Source: Arthrobacter sp. 131MFCol6.1
Lineage (GTDB): Bacteria > Actinomycetota > Actinomycetes > Actinomycetales > Micrococcaceae
DNA length: 64,000 bases
Direction: 5' to 3'
NCBI RefSeq assembly: GCF_000374925.1
Contig: NZ_KB895556.1
Coordinates: forward strand, 22,766 to 86,765
Position numbers and translations under genes: made by a program. The notes beneath the pieces were generated by a model. It saw nothing but the letters and a program-made list of their open reading frames with translations, searched no databases and was not told the origin of the DNA. How positions within the stretch are numbered: position 1 is the stretch's first letter; each line of letters opens with the position of its first letter. Of the stretch, positions 36,371 through 44,769 are shown piece after piece.

Positions 36371-37282
36371 ATGACGGGGAGCATCTACCACGGACAGGCC
36401 GGGCTGCCGTTCTCTTCCGCGCTCCGGATCTACGAGCCCCTCGAGGCGTTCCCCGAGCAGCAGCAGGAAACCCTGAGGGCCGCCGGCGCCGGCCAGGCGT
36501 CCCGCGCGGCTGTGGAGAACGCCGAGCTGCTGGCGTCCCTGGGCCGCATCACCCGGCCCGACGGGGACCCGTTTCCCACCGGCCGGACCGATCTGGTGCG
36601 CGTTGTTCCAGCTCCGGCCAGGCGGGCGTCGTCCGGCGCAGCGCACGAGGGCGCCGAGTCCGGGACTGCCGCCGCCGCGCAGGCCGACCGGTTGCTGTAC
36701 TGCCCCAGCCAGCTGGTCCTCCGCGCCGGGCTGGCCGCCAATGCGCTGATGGAAGGCATCCACGGGCCCCTGGCCCAGCTGCTGATCCCGGAAGAGCAGC
36801 GGGACAAACACCAGGAACGCATTGATGAGGTGCGGGCCCACGATGGCCTGAGCCGGGTCCACACACGGGCGTCCACGTGGGGCATCCCCTTCAGCTGGTT
36901 CTGCCTCTTCCAGGAATCGGATCCCACCGACGTCGTCGAAGCCGAGGGCCACATTGTCACGGTCCGCATCCGTGCGGGCATCGGCAAGGCACTGGAAAGG
37001 GTGAGCTACGCGGTGGCGCACCTGGCCCTCGCCGCGCCCGATCTGGACATGCTCGAGGACCTGACCCAGCTCACGGAATGGCTTGAACTCTTCCACCCGG
37101 ATTCGGCTGTGGAACTCGATTACGGCGGGGTGGCGGACAAGGTCTATCCGGATGATTCGCCGCTGGATGTGCGCCTCGGCATCGAGTGCCTGGCGGAGGG
37201 GGACATGACCGGCGCCGCCGCGGCCTACCGCCGGCTGGCCTCGCGCTGGGTGCCGATCCGCCAGCTCGCCCGCGCGTCCTAG
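36371..37282 (+). CDS. hypothetical protein
   Basis: A 303-residue soluble protein that I do not recognise. It begins MTGSIYHGQAGLPFSSALRIYEPLEAF, has a variable Ala/Gly-rich stretch around residues 80-105, and then a conserved-looking core RLLYCPSQLVLRAGLAANAL..., THR-STWGIPFSWFCLFQ and VSYAVAHLALAAPDLDMLEDL. No membrane segment, signal peptide or known catalytic motif is visible. The ATG at 36371 was chosen because the upstream frame is arginine-rich and unlike protein. It follows xthA and converges with the lacI-type gene 3 bp away. Confidence 0.7.
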   Translation: MTGSIYHGQAGLPFSSALRIYEPLEAFPEQQQETLRAAGAGQASRAAVENAELLASLGRITRPDGDPFPTGRTDLVRVVPAPARRASSGAAHEGAESGTAAAAQADRLLYCPSQLVLRAGLAANALMEGIHGPLAQLLIPEEQRDKHQERIDEVRAHDGLSRVHTRASTWGIPFSWFCLFQESDPTDVVEAEGHIVTVRIRAGIGKALERVSYAVAHLALAAPDLDMLEDLTQLTEWLELFHPDSAVELDYGGVADKVYPDDSPLDVRLGIECLAEGDMTGAAAAYRRLASRWVPIRQLARAS

Positions 37283-37285
37283 CCG

Positions 37286-38353
37286 CTAGCGGAGCCGCGC
37301 GGACTGGCGCAGCGGCGGCGCCGTCGTCGTCCGGACGATCAGCCGGTGCGGCGCCACCGCGGACTGCACGGAACCGGCGATGCCATCGAGCTCGTCCAGC
37401 AGCATTTTGGTGCCAAGTTCGGCCTGCTGGTCCGGGCGCTGCCCGACCGTGGTCAGGCCCATGGCCTCGGCGAAGTCGTGGTCGTCGATGCCGATGACCG
37501 ACAGGTCCTCCGGGACGCGCACACCGGCTTTGTTGGCCTCGAAGATGATGCCCATGGCCATCTCATCGGAGGCGCAGAAGATTGCGGTGGGCTTGGGACC
37601 GTCGGCGGCCCAGAGGCGGCGGAATGCCTCCTGCCCGCTGCGCACGGTGAAGTCCCCCCAGAGGTCCCATTCGGTCCGGACGGGCAGCCGCGCCTCGCCC
37701 ATGATGTCGTGGAAGGCCTGGATCCGGACCCTGGGGACGTCGAAGTTGAGGTCGGTTTCGTCGTCGCCGTGCAGGAGCGCGATGTCCGTGTGGCCCAGCC
37801 CGATCAGGTGGCGCACTGCGGTGGCGGCCGCGGCGTAGTCGTCGATGCCAATGTAGGGGCACTCCTCGACATGGCCTCCCACCACCACCAGCGGGATGTC
37901 GATTTTCTGCAGATGCTCGATTTCCTCGTGGGTGAGCGCCATGCAGAGGACCAGCAGGGCGTCGATCTGCTTGTAGACCATGGTCTTGCTGAAGAGCCGC
38001 TCACGGTGGCTGCCGTGCCCGCCGAGGTTGAAGAGGGACAGGTTGTACTGCCGGGAGTGCAGTTCCCGGTCGGCGCCCTCGATGGCCTTGGAGAAGAACC
38101 AGCGGCTGACGAACGGGGCCAGTACACCGATGGTCTTGGTCCGGCCCGTCGCCAGGCCGGACGCCGAGGACGACGCGACGTAGCCCAGGGATTCGGCAAT
38201 GCCGAGGATCTTTTCCCGGGTCGCCGGGGAAACACGGGGCAGTCCGCGGACGGCCCGGGAGACGGTGGCAGTGGACACGCCCGCGGCGGCGGCTACATCC
38301 TCAATGCTGACGCCGGAGTGGCCGCCGCGCTGGGCCCTTTCTGTCCGTGCCAC
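37286..38353 (-). CDS. LacI-family transcriptional regulator
   Basis: A 355-residue regulator. The N-terminal helix-turn-helix is VSIEDVAAAAGVSTATVSRAVRG followed by the hinge helix LGYVASSSASGLATGRT. The sugar-binding domain follows (IGVLAPFVSRWFFSKAIEGADRE...). It is the last gene on the minus strand after a sugar ABC importer. A perfect LacI-type operator at 42040-42053 lies at the promoter of that importer, and a half-site (CGTTTACA on the minus strand) lies 12 nt before its own start. It is therefore probably the local repressor, released by the transported sugar. Confidence 0.93.
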   Translation of the reverse strand: MARTERAQRGGHSGVSIEDVAAAAGVSTATVSRAVRGLPRVSPATREKILGIAESLGYVASSSASGLATGRTKTIGVLAPFVSRWFFSKAIEGADRELHSRQYNLSLFNLGGHGSHRERLFSKTMVYKQIDALLVLCMALTHEEIEHLQKIDIPLVVVGGHVEECPYIGIDDYAAAATAVRHLIGLGHTDIALLHGDDETDLNFDVPRVRIQAFHDIMGEARLPVRTEWDLWGDFTVRSGQEAFRRLWAADGPKPTAIFCASDEMAMGIIFEANKAGVRVPEDLSVIGIDDHDFAEAMGLTTVGQRPDQQAELGTKMLLDELDGIAGSVQSAVAPHRLIVRTTTAPPLRQSARLR

Positions 38354-38364
38354 CTGTGCCCCCT

Positions 38365-38378
38365 TGTAAACGGTCTGT
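38365..38378 (-). promoter_or_regulatory. LacI-type half operator before the regulator gene
   Basis: On the minus strand ACAGACCGTTTACA matches the right half of the LacI consensus TGNAANCGNTTNCA but not the left half. It could give weak autoregulation, or be chance. Confidence 0.3.
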
Positions 38379-38462
38379 GGAAGCCTGGCGGTTGCCCGCA
38401 GACGTGTTGCGTCCGCCGCCCCCGGCGGCTGAATGATCCTGTCCCTGGCGGCTGGCCCCTTG

Positions 38463-38720
38463 CTAGGCGCGCCGGCTGGCCGTCCGGCGCGGCAACCGCC
38501 GGCGCAAGCGGATCATCCCGTAGAGGGCCAGCAGCATGGCGAGCAGACCCAGGGCCCAGCCGAGGGCATCCTGGGCTGTCACTTCCATCCAGACGGTGAC
38601 CACCAGCAGCACCAAGGCCCAGAAGCCGAGGAACCCGATGATGATGTCGAAGTCCTCGCCGGAGCGCACCTTTCGACGCGTCGCCGGCACGTGGCCCTGG
38701 TTCTGCTCGTCAGTCATCAT
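38463..38720 (-). CDS. small two-helix membrane protein
   Basis: An 85-residue protein with two hydrophobic segments (IIIGFLGFWALVLLVVTVWM and ALGWALGLLAMLLALYGMI) separated by a short loop, and a basic tail RLRRRLPRRTASRRA. No known domain is recognised. It begins 7 bp after the MalG-like permease gene and is probably the fourth gene of the importer operon. It may be an accessory of the transporter; function unknown. Confidence 0.65.
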   Translation of the reverse strand: MMTDEQNQGHVPATRRKVRSGEDFDIIIGFLGFWALVLLVVTVWMEVTAQDALGWALGLLAMLLALYGMIRLRRRLPRRTASRRA

Positions 38721-38727
38721 CCCTCAG

Positions 38728-39627
38728 TCACTTAACCGCGCCGGCCGTGAGGCCCGCGACAATCTTACGCTGGAACACCAGCACCAGGATGACCAAGGGA
38801 ATGGTCACGATGGTGCCCGCAGCCATGATGGCGGTGTACGGAATCTGGTTCGGCTGCGCACCCGCGAAGCTTGCAATGGCCACGGTGACCGGCTGCGTTG
38901 CGTCGGACGAGAGCTGGCTGGCGATCAGGAATTCATTCCACGAGGAGATGAAGGCCAGGATGGCGGTCGTGAAGATGGCCGGGGCGGCCAGCGGCATGAT
39001 GACCTTCCGGAACGCCTGTCCCTGCGTGCACCCGTCCACCCGCGCCGATTCCTCGAGCTCCCACGGCATCTCCCGGAAGAAGGACGTCATGGTGTAGACG
39101 GTCAGCGGCAGCACGAACGAGATGTTCGGGATGATCAGGGCCTGGTAGGTGCCCATCCAGCCGATGTTCGTGAAGAGCTGGAACAGCGGGGTGATGAGGG
39201 CGACGCCGGGGAACATGGAAGCCCCCAGGATGAAGCCCAGCACGAGGTACTTGAACTTGAAGTTCAAGCGGGCCAGGGCGTAGGCGGCAAACACGCCGAT
39301 CACCAGCGACACCAGGGTGACGACGGTGCCGATGAACAGGCTGTTGAGCAGGGCCTGGCCGAAGTGGTTGCCGAAGGACGTGTCGAACGCCGTCTTGAAG
39401 TTGTCCAGCGTCACGTGGGTCGGCAGGATCGAGGTGTCGTAGGTGTAGCCGACGTCGCGGAACGCGGTTACCACCATCCAGTAGGCCGGAGCCAGGCACC
39501 AGAAGAGAATCACGGCCGCGCTGATGTAAGTGCGGCTCTGGGCCCACTTCTCGCGGTTCTGCGCGGCCTTCCGCCCCCGGTCCTGCTCTGCGCGCAACTC
39601 GGTTGCGGCGCTCGTCGCGGCGGTCAT
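38728..39627 (-). CDS. sugar ABC transporter permease (MalG-like)
   Basis: A 299-residue inner-membrane permease with six helices and the cytosolic EAA loop EESARVDGCTQGQAFRKVIMP, which docks onto the ATPase. It overlaps the MalF-like permease gene by 4 bp. The pair imports a carbohydrate delivered by the binding protein at 40669-41952. No ATPase gene is nearby, so a shared MsiK-type ATPase encoded elsewhere is likely, as is usual in actinobacteria. Confidence 0.92.
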   Translation of the reverse strand: MTAATSAATELRAEQDRGRKAAQNREKWAQSRTYISAAVILFWCLAPAYWMVVTAFRDVGYTYDTSILPTHVTLDNFKTAFDTSFGNHFGQALLNSLFIGTVVTLVSLVIGVFAAYALARLNFKFKYLVLGFILGASMFPGVALITPLFQLFTNIGWMGTYQALIIPNISFVLPLTVYTMTSFFREMPWELEESARVDGCTQGQAFRKVIMPLAAPAIFTTAILAFISSWNEFLIASQLSSDATQPVTVAIASFAGAQPNQIPYTAIMAAGTIVTIPLVILVLVFQRKIVAGLTAGAVK

Positions 39628-40661
39628 TTCTTCCCCTTACCTGCGCCGGTCTGCTGTTCCACGACGTTCGCCCCGAGGAAGCGCACGAAGATGAAAGCCA
39701 CCAGAAAGATGATGATGAACGTGATGGTGGACAAAGCCGCCGCCGCGTTGAAGCCCTGCCTGATCTGGTTGATCACCAGGATGGACAGCGTCGTGGTGTT
39801 GTTCGCTCCGCCCGTCAGGATGTACGGGAGGTCGAACATGCGCAGTGCATCCAGGGTGCGGAACAGGATGGCCACCATGAGCGCGGGCTTGACCAGCGGC
39901 AGGGTGATCATACGGAACCGCTGCCAGGCGCTGGCGCCGTCGACCTTGGCCGCCTCATACACTTCAGCGGGAATCATCTGCAGGCCGGCAAGAATCAACA
40001 GCGCCATGAAGGGAGTGGTCTTCCAGACATCCGCGATGATCACTGCCCACCTGGCCGGCCATTCGCTGCCGGTCCACAGGACGGTGGTGTTGAAGAGCTT
40101 GTTGCCGATGCCTTCGAAGGCGAAGATGAACAGCCACAGCTTGGCCGTCACGGCGGTGGGGATGGCCCACGGCACCAGGACAGCGGCGCGGACCAGGCTG
40201 CGGCCCTTGAAGGCACGTGCCATGATGACGGCCATCCAGAAGCCGAGCACAGTCTCCAGTGCCACCGTGACGATGGTGAAGAAGAATGTGGTTCCGGTGG
40301 CGGACCAGAACTGCGCGCCCAGGGTTCCCGGCGGGCAGTCAACGGTTCCGCCGGACGGTGCCGGGCATTGCTGGAAAATCCAGTTGTAGTAGTTCGAGAA
40401 GCCGGCCGGGCCACCCTCAACGAAGAGACCCGTGGCGGGGTCCAGACCGGCATCCTTCTGGAATGACATCACAATGGCGGTGATGATCGGGTACACGATC
40501 ACGACCGACAATGCGAGAATAGTCGGCGCCAGCAGCCATGCTGCCCAGCGCCCCTGCGTCGCGATGCGGTTGTCCTCTCCAACACCCTTGGGTGCGTGGT
40601 GGATCGGAGCCCCGCCCGACGCCGGTGCCTTGACCGACGTCGGGCCTACTTCAGTTGCCAT
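39624..40661 (-). CDS. sugar ABC transporter permease (MalF-like)
   Basis: A 345-residue permease with an N-terminal cytosolic extension of about 40 residues and about six membrane helices. The EAA loop reads YEAAKVDGASAWQRFRMITLP. A periplasmic-side loop between the first helices (PATGLFVEGGPAGFSNYYN...) is typical of MalF-type subunits. It lies 7 bp after the binding-protein gene and overlaps the MalG-like gene by 4 bp. Confidence 0.92.
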   Translation of the reverse strand: MATEVGPTSVKAPASGGAPIHHAPKGVGEDNRIATQGRWAAWLLAPTILALSVVIVYPIITAIVMSFQKDAGLDPATGLFVEGGPAGFSNYYNWIFQQCPAPSGGTVDCPPGTLGAQFWSATGTTFFFTIVTVALETVLGFWMAVIMARAFKGRSLVRAAVLVPWAIPTAVTAKLWLFIFAFEGIGNKLFNTTVLWTGSEWPARWAVIIADVWKTTPFMALLILAGLQMIPAEVYEAAKVDGASAWQRFRMITLPLVKPALMVAILFRTLDALRMFDLPYILTGGANNTTTLSILVINQIRQGFNAAAALSTITFIIIFLVAFIFVRFLGANVVEQQTGAGKGKK

Positions 40662-40668
40662 GATGGAC

Positions 40669-41952
40669 CTACTGTCCCGCGCTAGCGGACTCGATGGACT
40701 TCTGCATGTCGGACAGGGCCGCGTCTACGGTCTTCTCGCCCTTGATGGCCGAGTACGCGTTTTCCTGGATGGCCTTGGTGACGGCCGGGTAGAACGGGGT
40801 GACCGGGCGCGGCACGGCGTTCTCGATCGAGGTCTTCAGGACCGGCAGGTACGGCAGCTTGGCGACGAGTTCCTTGTCGTCGTAGAGCTTGCCGAGCACC
40901 GGTGCGAGCGAACCCTGCGTGGCGAAGAACTTCTGGGTCTCTTCGGTGGTGAGGAACTTCAGGAAGTCCACTGCGGTGGCCTTGTTCTTGGAGTAGACGC
41001 TGATCGCGGCGCTGTGGCCGCCGAGGGACGAAGCGCCCGGACCGTCCTTGCCGGGGAGTGCGGTCATGCCCAGGACGTCCTTGACCTTCGAGGAACCTTC
41101 GGTGGTGGCCAGGTTGTAGACGTAGGGCCAGTTGCGCAGGAACAGCAGCTTGCCGTCCTGGAACGCCTGGCGGCTTTCCTCTTCCTGGAACGTGATGGCT
41201 TCCTTCGGGATTGCGCCGTCTGCGTAGGCCTTGGTCAGGTTGGCCATGCCGGCCTTTGCCTCCGCGGTGAGCAGGTTGGGCTTGCCGTTCTCGTCCAGCA
41301 CGGCTCCGCCGGCGGAGTTGATTGCCTCGGAGGCGTTGACGGTCAGTCCCTCGTACTTCTTGAACTGGCCCGAGTAGCAGCCGATGTTGTTGGTCTTGGC
41401 GATGGAGCACATGCTCATCATCTCGTCCCAGGTCTTCGGGGGCGTGGGGACCAGGTCCTTGCGGTAGTACAGGATGCCGCCGTCGGATGATTCCGGTGCC
41501 GCGTACAGCGTGCCCTTGTAGGAAGCGGCATCAACGGTCGGCTTCAGCATGGCCGAGGTGTCCAGCGCCATCTTGTCCTTGAGCGGCTGCAGCCAGCCCT
41601 TGGCGGCGAATTCGGCGGTCCAGACGACGTCGACGCTCGCGACGTCGTAGCCCGCGTCCTTGGCCTGGAAGTGCTGGACGAGGTCGTCGTGCTGCTGGTC
41701 GGCCTGGTCCGTCTGCTCCTTGAAGGTGACCTTCTCGTTCGGGTGGGCGGCGTTCCACTTCTCGATCAGCGGGCGGACCACGTTGCTGTTGTCCTTGCCC
41801 TGAACGTAAGTGATGGGGCCGCGCCCGTCCAGGCCCTGCGAGGCGGCGTCGCTGCCGCTGGTAGTGCCGCCACCTCCGCCGCCACACGCCGAAAGGGTGA
41901 TAGCCAAAATGCCTGCCGTGGCGACGGGAAGTAGGAAATTGCGGGTTTTCAT
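40669..41952 (-). CDS. sugar ABC transporter substrate-binding lipoprotein
   Basis: A 427-residue extracytoplasmic binding protein. The signal sequence ends in the lipobox LSAC with lipidated Cys23, followed by a Gly/Ser tether. The mature part is a family-1 solute-binding protein (LIEKWNAAHPNEKVTF, SVDVVWTAEFAAKGWLQPL, FLRNWPYVY, NKATAVDFLKFLTTEE). Relatives bind di- or oligosaccharides such as trehalose or maltose; the actual sugar cannot be told from sequence. It is the first gene of the operon, with a gaggagc site before the ATG and a LacI operator at its promoter. Confidence 0.92.
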   Translation of the reverse strand: MKTRNFLLPVATAGILAITLSACGGGGGGTTSGSDAASQGLDGRGPITYVQGKDNSNVVRPLIEKWNAAHPNEKVTFKEQTDQADQQHDDLVQHFQAKDAGYDVASVDVVWTAEFAAKGWLQPLKDKMALDTSAMLKPTVDAASYKGTLYAAPESSDGGILYYRKDLVPTPPKTWDEMMSMCSIAKTNNIGCYSGQFKKYEGLTVNASEAINSAGGAVLDENGKPNLLTAEAKAGMANLTKAYADGAIPKEAITFQEEESRQAFQDGKLLFLRNWPYVYNLATTEGSSKVKDVLGMTALPGKDGPGASSLGGHSAAISVYSKNKATAVDFLKFLTTEETQKFFATQGSLAPVLGKLYDDKELVAKLPYLPVLKTSIENAVPRPVTPFYPAVTKAIQENAYSAIKGEKTVDAALSDMQKSIESASAGQ

Positions 41953-42014
41953 ACTGGAGTGCTCCTCGCTGAGTACCTGTGAAAAACGGCCGTAGTGTTG
42001 GCGTGCCGACCATC

Positions 42015-42053
42015 ACAGTAATCAACAGGCAGCCCGGAATGCAAGCGTTTACA
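42015..42053 (-). promoter_or_regulatory. importer promoter with perfect LacI-type operator
   Basis: TGCAAGCGTTTACA at 42040-42053 fits the LacI-family consensus TGNAANCGNTTNCA at every fixed position. On the minus strand TTGCAT (42044-42039) can serve as -35 and TACTGT (42020-42015) as -10 with an 18-nt spacer, so bound repressor would block RNA polymerase directly. The binding-protein start lies 62 nt downstream of the -10. Confidence 0.8.
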
Positions 42054-42219
42054 TGAAACCTTTATGCAAAGGAGATTCCGGGGCCGGCCGTCCAGCCCGG
42101 GTGGCCATGCCGCCACCCCGGGCGTCATTCCGGACGATTCAGCCGCCATTCCGGGCGCTCTGGCCGCCGACCGGCTCCGTGGCGCCTACCGGGAAGGCTG
42201 CCTCCGCCTCACGGCCGGC
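42054..42219. other. spacer between the importer promoter and the Asp23-type operon end
   Basis: A 166-bp GC-rich stretch with no gene, hairpin or repeat that I can support. Confidence 0.3.
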
Positions 42220-42831
42220 TCAGCGGACCCGCTCGGAACGGCCGAACCGCGACCGCGCGCCCGATCCGATGTGGATCAGCACCGGGGTGCGTTTGCCGAT
42301 CACCGCGTCGAGCGCCTCCACCAGGGCGGAAACTTCGGCGGCGAGCCGGTGCGGGGCGACGCCCTGGCGCGGTTCCACCCGGATCTTGAGGGCCGGCTCC
42401 CCGCCGATTTCGTAGGCGGCTACCGTGACGCCGGCCAGGTCGGGCCGGTCCGCGAGCGCCGCTCGGAGCGTCTGCTCCGCCACGCCGCCGCTGATTCCGA
42501 CGTTGCCGGGCACCTCCCCCGGGTCCTCCTCTGCCACGAGCAGGCTGGTCCGGCCCTTACCCTGTTGGGCAATCCAGGCGATCATCAGGCCAAGCACCAC
42601 CAGCAGCGCCAGGCAGATGGCAAGCCACAGCCAGCTCCCTTGGCGGCGCGGGAACTGCGTCCGTTCGAACAAATCGAGCCAGAAGCTCAGGACGCCGCCT
42701 GCCCACTCATGCCACCACACACCGACGATGGGGACGGTTGCAAGCAAAATCAGGAGGACGCCGATGGCGAGGAGGATGATGCCGAGGATGCCAATCAGTA
42801 CGCGGTTCAGCACCCGGGGAGTGTTGTTCAT
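42220..42831 (-). CDS. amaP: alkaline-shock membrane anchor-like protein (AmaP type)
   Basis: A 203-residue protein with two N-terminal membrane helices (RVLIGILGIILLAIGVLLILLATV and WLWLAICLALLVVLGLMIAWIA) followed by an Asp23-related soluble domain (GVAEQTLRAALADRPDLAGVTVAAYEI..., LIHIG). AmaP anchors Asp23-type proteins at the membrane in Gram-positive bacteria. It is the last gene of a five-gene unit in which every junction is a 4-bp overlap. Confidence 0.75.
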   Translation of the reverse strand: MNNTPRVLNRVLIGILGIILLAIGVLLILLATVPIVGVWWHEWAGGVLSFWLDLFERTQFPRRQGSWLWLAICLALLVVLGLMIAWIAQQGKGRTSLLVAEEDPGEVPGNVGISGGVAEQTLRAALADRPDLAGVTVAAYEIGGEPALKIRVEPRQGVAPHRLAAEVSALVEALDAVIGKRTPVLIHIGSGARSRFGRSERVR

Positions 42832-43487
42832 GCCCCCACCACCCCTGCCGTGGATACCTGGATCCGCACTTCCGGCATCGGCCAGGGGCGCATTTCCTCA
42901 ACTTCCCGGCGCACAGCCTCCAGGACGGCGTCCGGGCTCAGCGGCACACCGGAGGTCGGCCGGACGTTGACCGTGATCCGGTTCCGCGACACGACCACCA
43001 TCACTTGTTCCTTGGCCACGTTGGCGGCCAGCCGGGCCCGGCGCGCCAGGGCAGCGGCGATCACCTCATCGTCCACCACGACGCCGGCCCGGCGGTCCGG
43101 GAGCAGGTGGCGTGCCCGCCGGCCGGGCAGCACGGCGTTGAGGAAGAAAAACAATCCGGCCATCGCGACCACGGCGCCCGTGACGCCCAGCAGGAGCGGC
43201 GGGATTCCCGCCGGGAGCGCGACCACCCGCTCGGCCGCGGTCTGCGGATCCACGAGCCACGGCGGCTGCCCGATCGCACGGACCCCGGTCTCAAGCAGCG
43301 CATAGCCGAACACGGCCATGACCAGGCAGGCCGCGATCACGGACACAACGGCGCGCGAGGTGTGCGTCTCCCGTTTCAATATCCGATCCATGCCCGCGGC
43401 GCCGGAACCCAGCGGCGCGCTCCCCGGCACCGCATCGGCGTCGTGCCCGCCGGAGCCCGTTCCGGCGTGTTGGATGTCCTGGCTCAA
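42828..43487 (-). CDS. DUF6286-type membrane protein
   Basis: A 219-residue protein with two membrane helices (about 45-70 and 100-122) and a C-terminal soluble domain VVVDDEVIAAALARRARLAANVAKEQVMVVVSRNRITVNVRP. This fits the DUF6286 proteins found beside Asp23 genes in actinobacteria. Function unknown, presumably envelope-stress related. It overlaps both neighbours by 4 bp. Confidence 0.7.
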   Translation of the reverse strand: MSQDIQHAGTGSGGHDADAVPGSAPLGSGAAGMDRILKRETHTSRAVVSVIAACLVMAVFGYALLETGVRAIGQPPWLVDPQTAAERVVALPAGIPPLLLGVTGAVVAMAGLFFFLNAVLPGRRARHLLPDRRAGVVVDDEVIAAALARRARLAANVAKEQVMVVVSRNRITVNVRPTSGVPLSPDAVLEAVRREVEEMRPWPMPEVRIQVSTAGVVGA

Positions 43488-43867
43488 TGTACCCGGCCTC
43501 CCCCGCGCACTGCGGCTCCGCTGATGCGGATGTCCACCCGGCTCAGCTGCGCTCCGGTCAGTTCCGTTACGCGGCGCAGGATCTGGGCCTTGGCGGCGAC
43601 GGCACGTTCCCAGATGGAACCGCCGAATCCGGCGACGCGGCCGGGGTCCCGGACCACAGCGGTGAGGTTCGGGACCGCGACGGGCATGACAAGCGACAGC
43701 GCGAGCAGTCCGTCATCGTCCGACCAGTTGGCGCGCACGTCGTGCGCCGGGACACCGAGGGCCTCCCCCGCGGCCGCCCGGGCCACGCTCGTCAGGGCCT
43801 GGGTGCTGATGCGGTTGTGCCCGGCCATCGCGGCGCCGGCGATCGGCGCTTCAGCCGTGATGCTCAT
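43484..43867 (-). CDS. Asp23/Gls24-related small protein
   Basis: A 127-residue soluble protein (ISTQALTSVARAAAGEALGVPAHDVRANWSDDDGLLALSLVMPV...) with the fold pattern of truncated Asp23 domains: helix, then paired strands, then helix. No catalytic residues. It is coupled by 4-bp overlaps to the genes on both sides. Confidence 0.6.
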   Translation of the reverse strand: MSITAEAPIAGAAMAGHNRISTQALTSVARAAAGEALGVPAHDVRANWSDDDGLLALSLVMPVAVPNLTAVVRDPGRVAGFGGSIWERAVAAKAQILRRVTELTGAQLSRVDIRISGAAVRGGGRVH

Positions 43868-44055
43868 GAGGAGGAACGCCGGCCTGTGAGGGCGTCAAAC
43901 ACGCTGCGCAGGTCCAGCTTCCCCTCTGCGGCCCGGCCCAGGAGGGCGCCGATGGCCATGAAGAACAGGGCGCCGAGGAAACCCCAGACACCGAACTGGA
44001 AGGACATGAAGGCCACGAAGGCGCCCATGGCGATTCCCACTACCGTCAGACTCAT
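43864..44055 (-). CDS. DUF2273-type small membrane protein
   Basis: A 63-residue protein, MSLTVVGIAMGAFVAFMSFQ followed by a second helix FGVWGFLGALFFMAIGALLG and a charged tail. Small two-helix DUF2273 proteins occupy this position in Asp23 operons. The start at 44055 makes the ATGA overlap with the Asp23 gene; the much longer reading frame upstream is not coding. Confidence 0.7.
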   Translation of the reverse strand: MSLTVVGIAMGAFVAFMSFQFGVWGFLGALFFMAIGALLGRAAEGKLDLRSVFDALTGRRSSS

Positions 44056-44573
44056 TGGATAGCCTCCCTGACTGGCCGGGCCTCGGCGGACGCGGCCGGT
44101 TTGGCCGGGCCGGGCACATAAACGTCGTTGATCTCGATATTGACCTCGATCACTTCGAGACCCACGAGTTCCCCGACGGCGGCGTAGACGGCGGCGCGGA
44201 CCTGGTCCGCGAGGGCCTGCAGGGGCGTGCCGTACACCGCAACAAGATCGATGTCCACGGCGACCTGCGTTTCGCCGACTTCCACGCGGACGCCCGCGGC
44301 GTGATCGGCGTTGCCGACGGCGTCGCGGATGGCCCCGAGGGCGCGTGAGGGTCCTGATCCCAACGAGTAGACGCCGGGTACCGATCGGGCGGCGATGCCC
44401 GCGACCTTGGCGACGGCGGTTTCCGCTATGACCGTGCGGCCGGTGCCGGCCGGTGCGGACAGACCGTCCGCAGGACTGGCCAGAGCACCAGCCACGGGCT
44501 GACCGGCCGCGAGGCCGGCAACGTGCTGACCGGCCGCGGGACCGGCGACGGGTTGAGAATTCTGGTATTCCAT
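44052..44573 (-). CDS. Asp23/Gls24 family envelope stress protein
   Basis: A 173-residue protein. The conserved Asp23 domain spans about 45-150 (ETAVAKVAGIAARSVPGVYSLG..., VRVEVGETQVAVDIDLVAVYGTPLQALADQVRAAVYAAVGELVGLEVIEVNIEINDV). The N-terminus is a low-complexity repeat (VAGPAAGQHVAGLAAGQPVAG) that looks like local duplication. It is the first gene of the operon, with a gaaggggga site before the ATG. Family members coat the inner membrane through AmaP and respond to cell-wall stress. Confidence 0.88.
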   Translation of the reverse strand: MEYQNSQPVAGPAAGQHVAGLAAGQPVAGALASPADGLSAPAGTGRTVIAETAVAKVAGIAARSVPGVYSLGSGPSRALGAIRDAVGNADHAAGVRVEVGETQVAVDIDLVAVYGTPLQALADQVRAAVYAAVGELVGLEVIEVNIEINDVYVPGPAKPAASAEARPVREAIQ

Positions 44574-44769
44574 AACGCACTCCCCCTTCTCTTTGACACA
44601 ACCCTAGTCCCTGCTTTGGGGCGCGTGGGGGAATCTTGCGGCGCCCGTTCCCACAGTCCATGCAGGTGGGGGCGGGAACGGGCGACCTGCGGCGGGGGCA
44701 GGGCCGGCCGCGTGTCAGCTGCGGGATGCCAGCCGGGAGCCGACGCGGGCGATGGCCTGGCCGAACGCC
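44574..44769. terminator. spacer with hairpin between lipoprotein gene and Asp23-type operon
   Basis: A perfect 11-bp inverted repeat CGCCCGTTCCC/GGGAACGGGCG at 44642-44652 and 44674-44684, with a 21-nt loop and no U-tract, lies downstream of the lipoprotein gene. It is the likely end of that transcript. The rest of the 196-bp spacer should hold the Asp23 operon promoter; TAGGGT on the minus strand, about 30 nt before the start codon, is a candidate -10. Confidence 0.45.
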
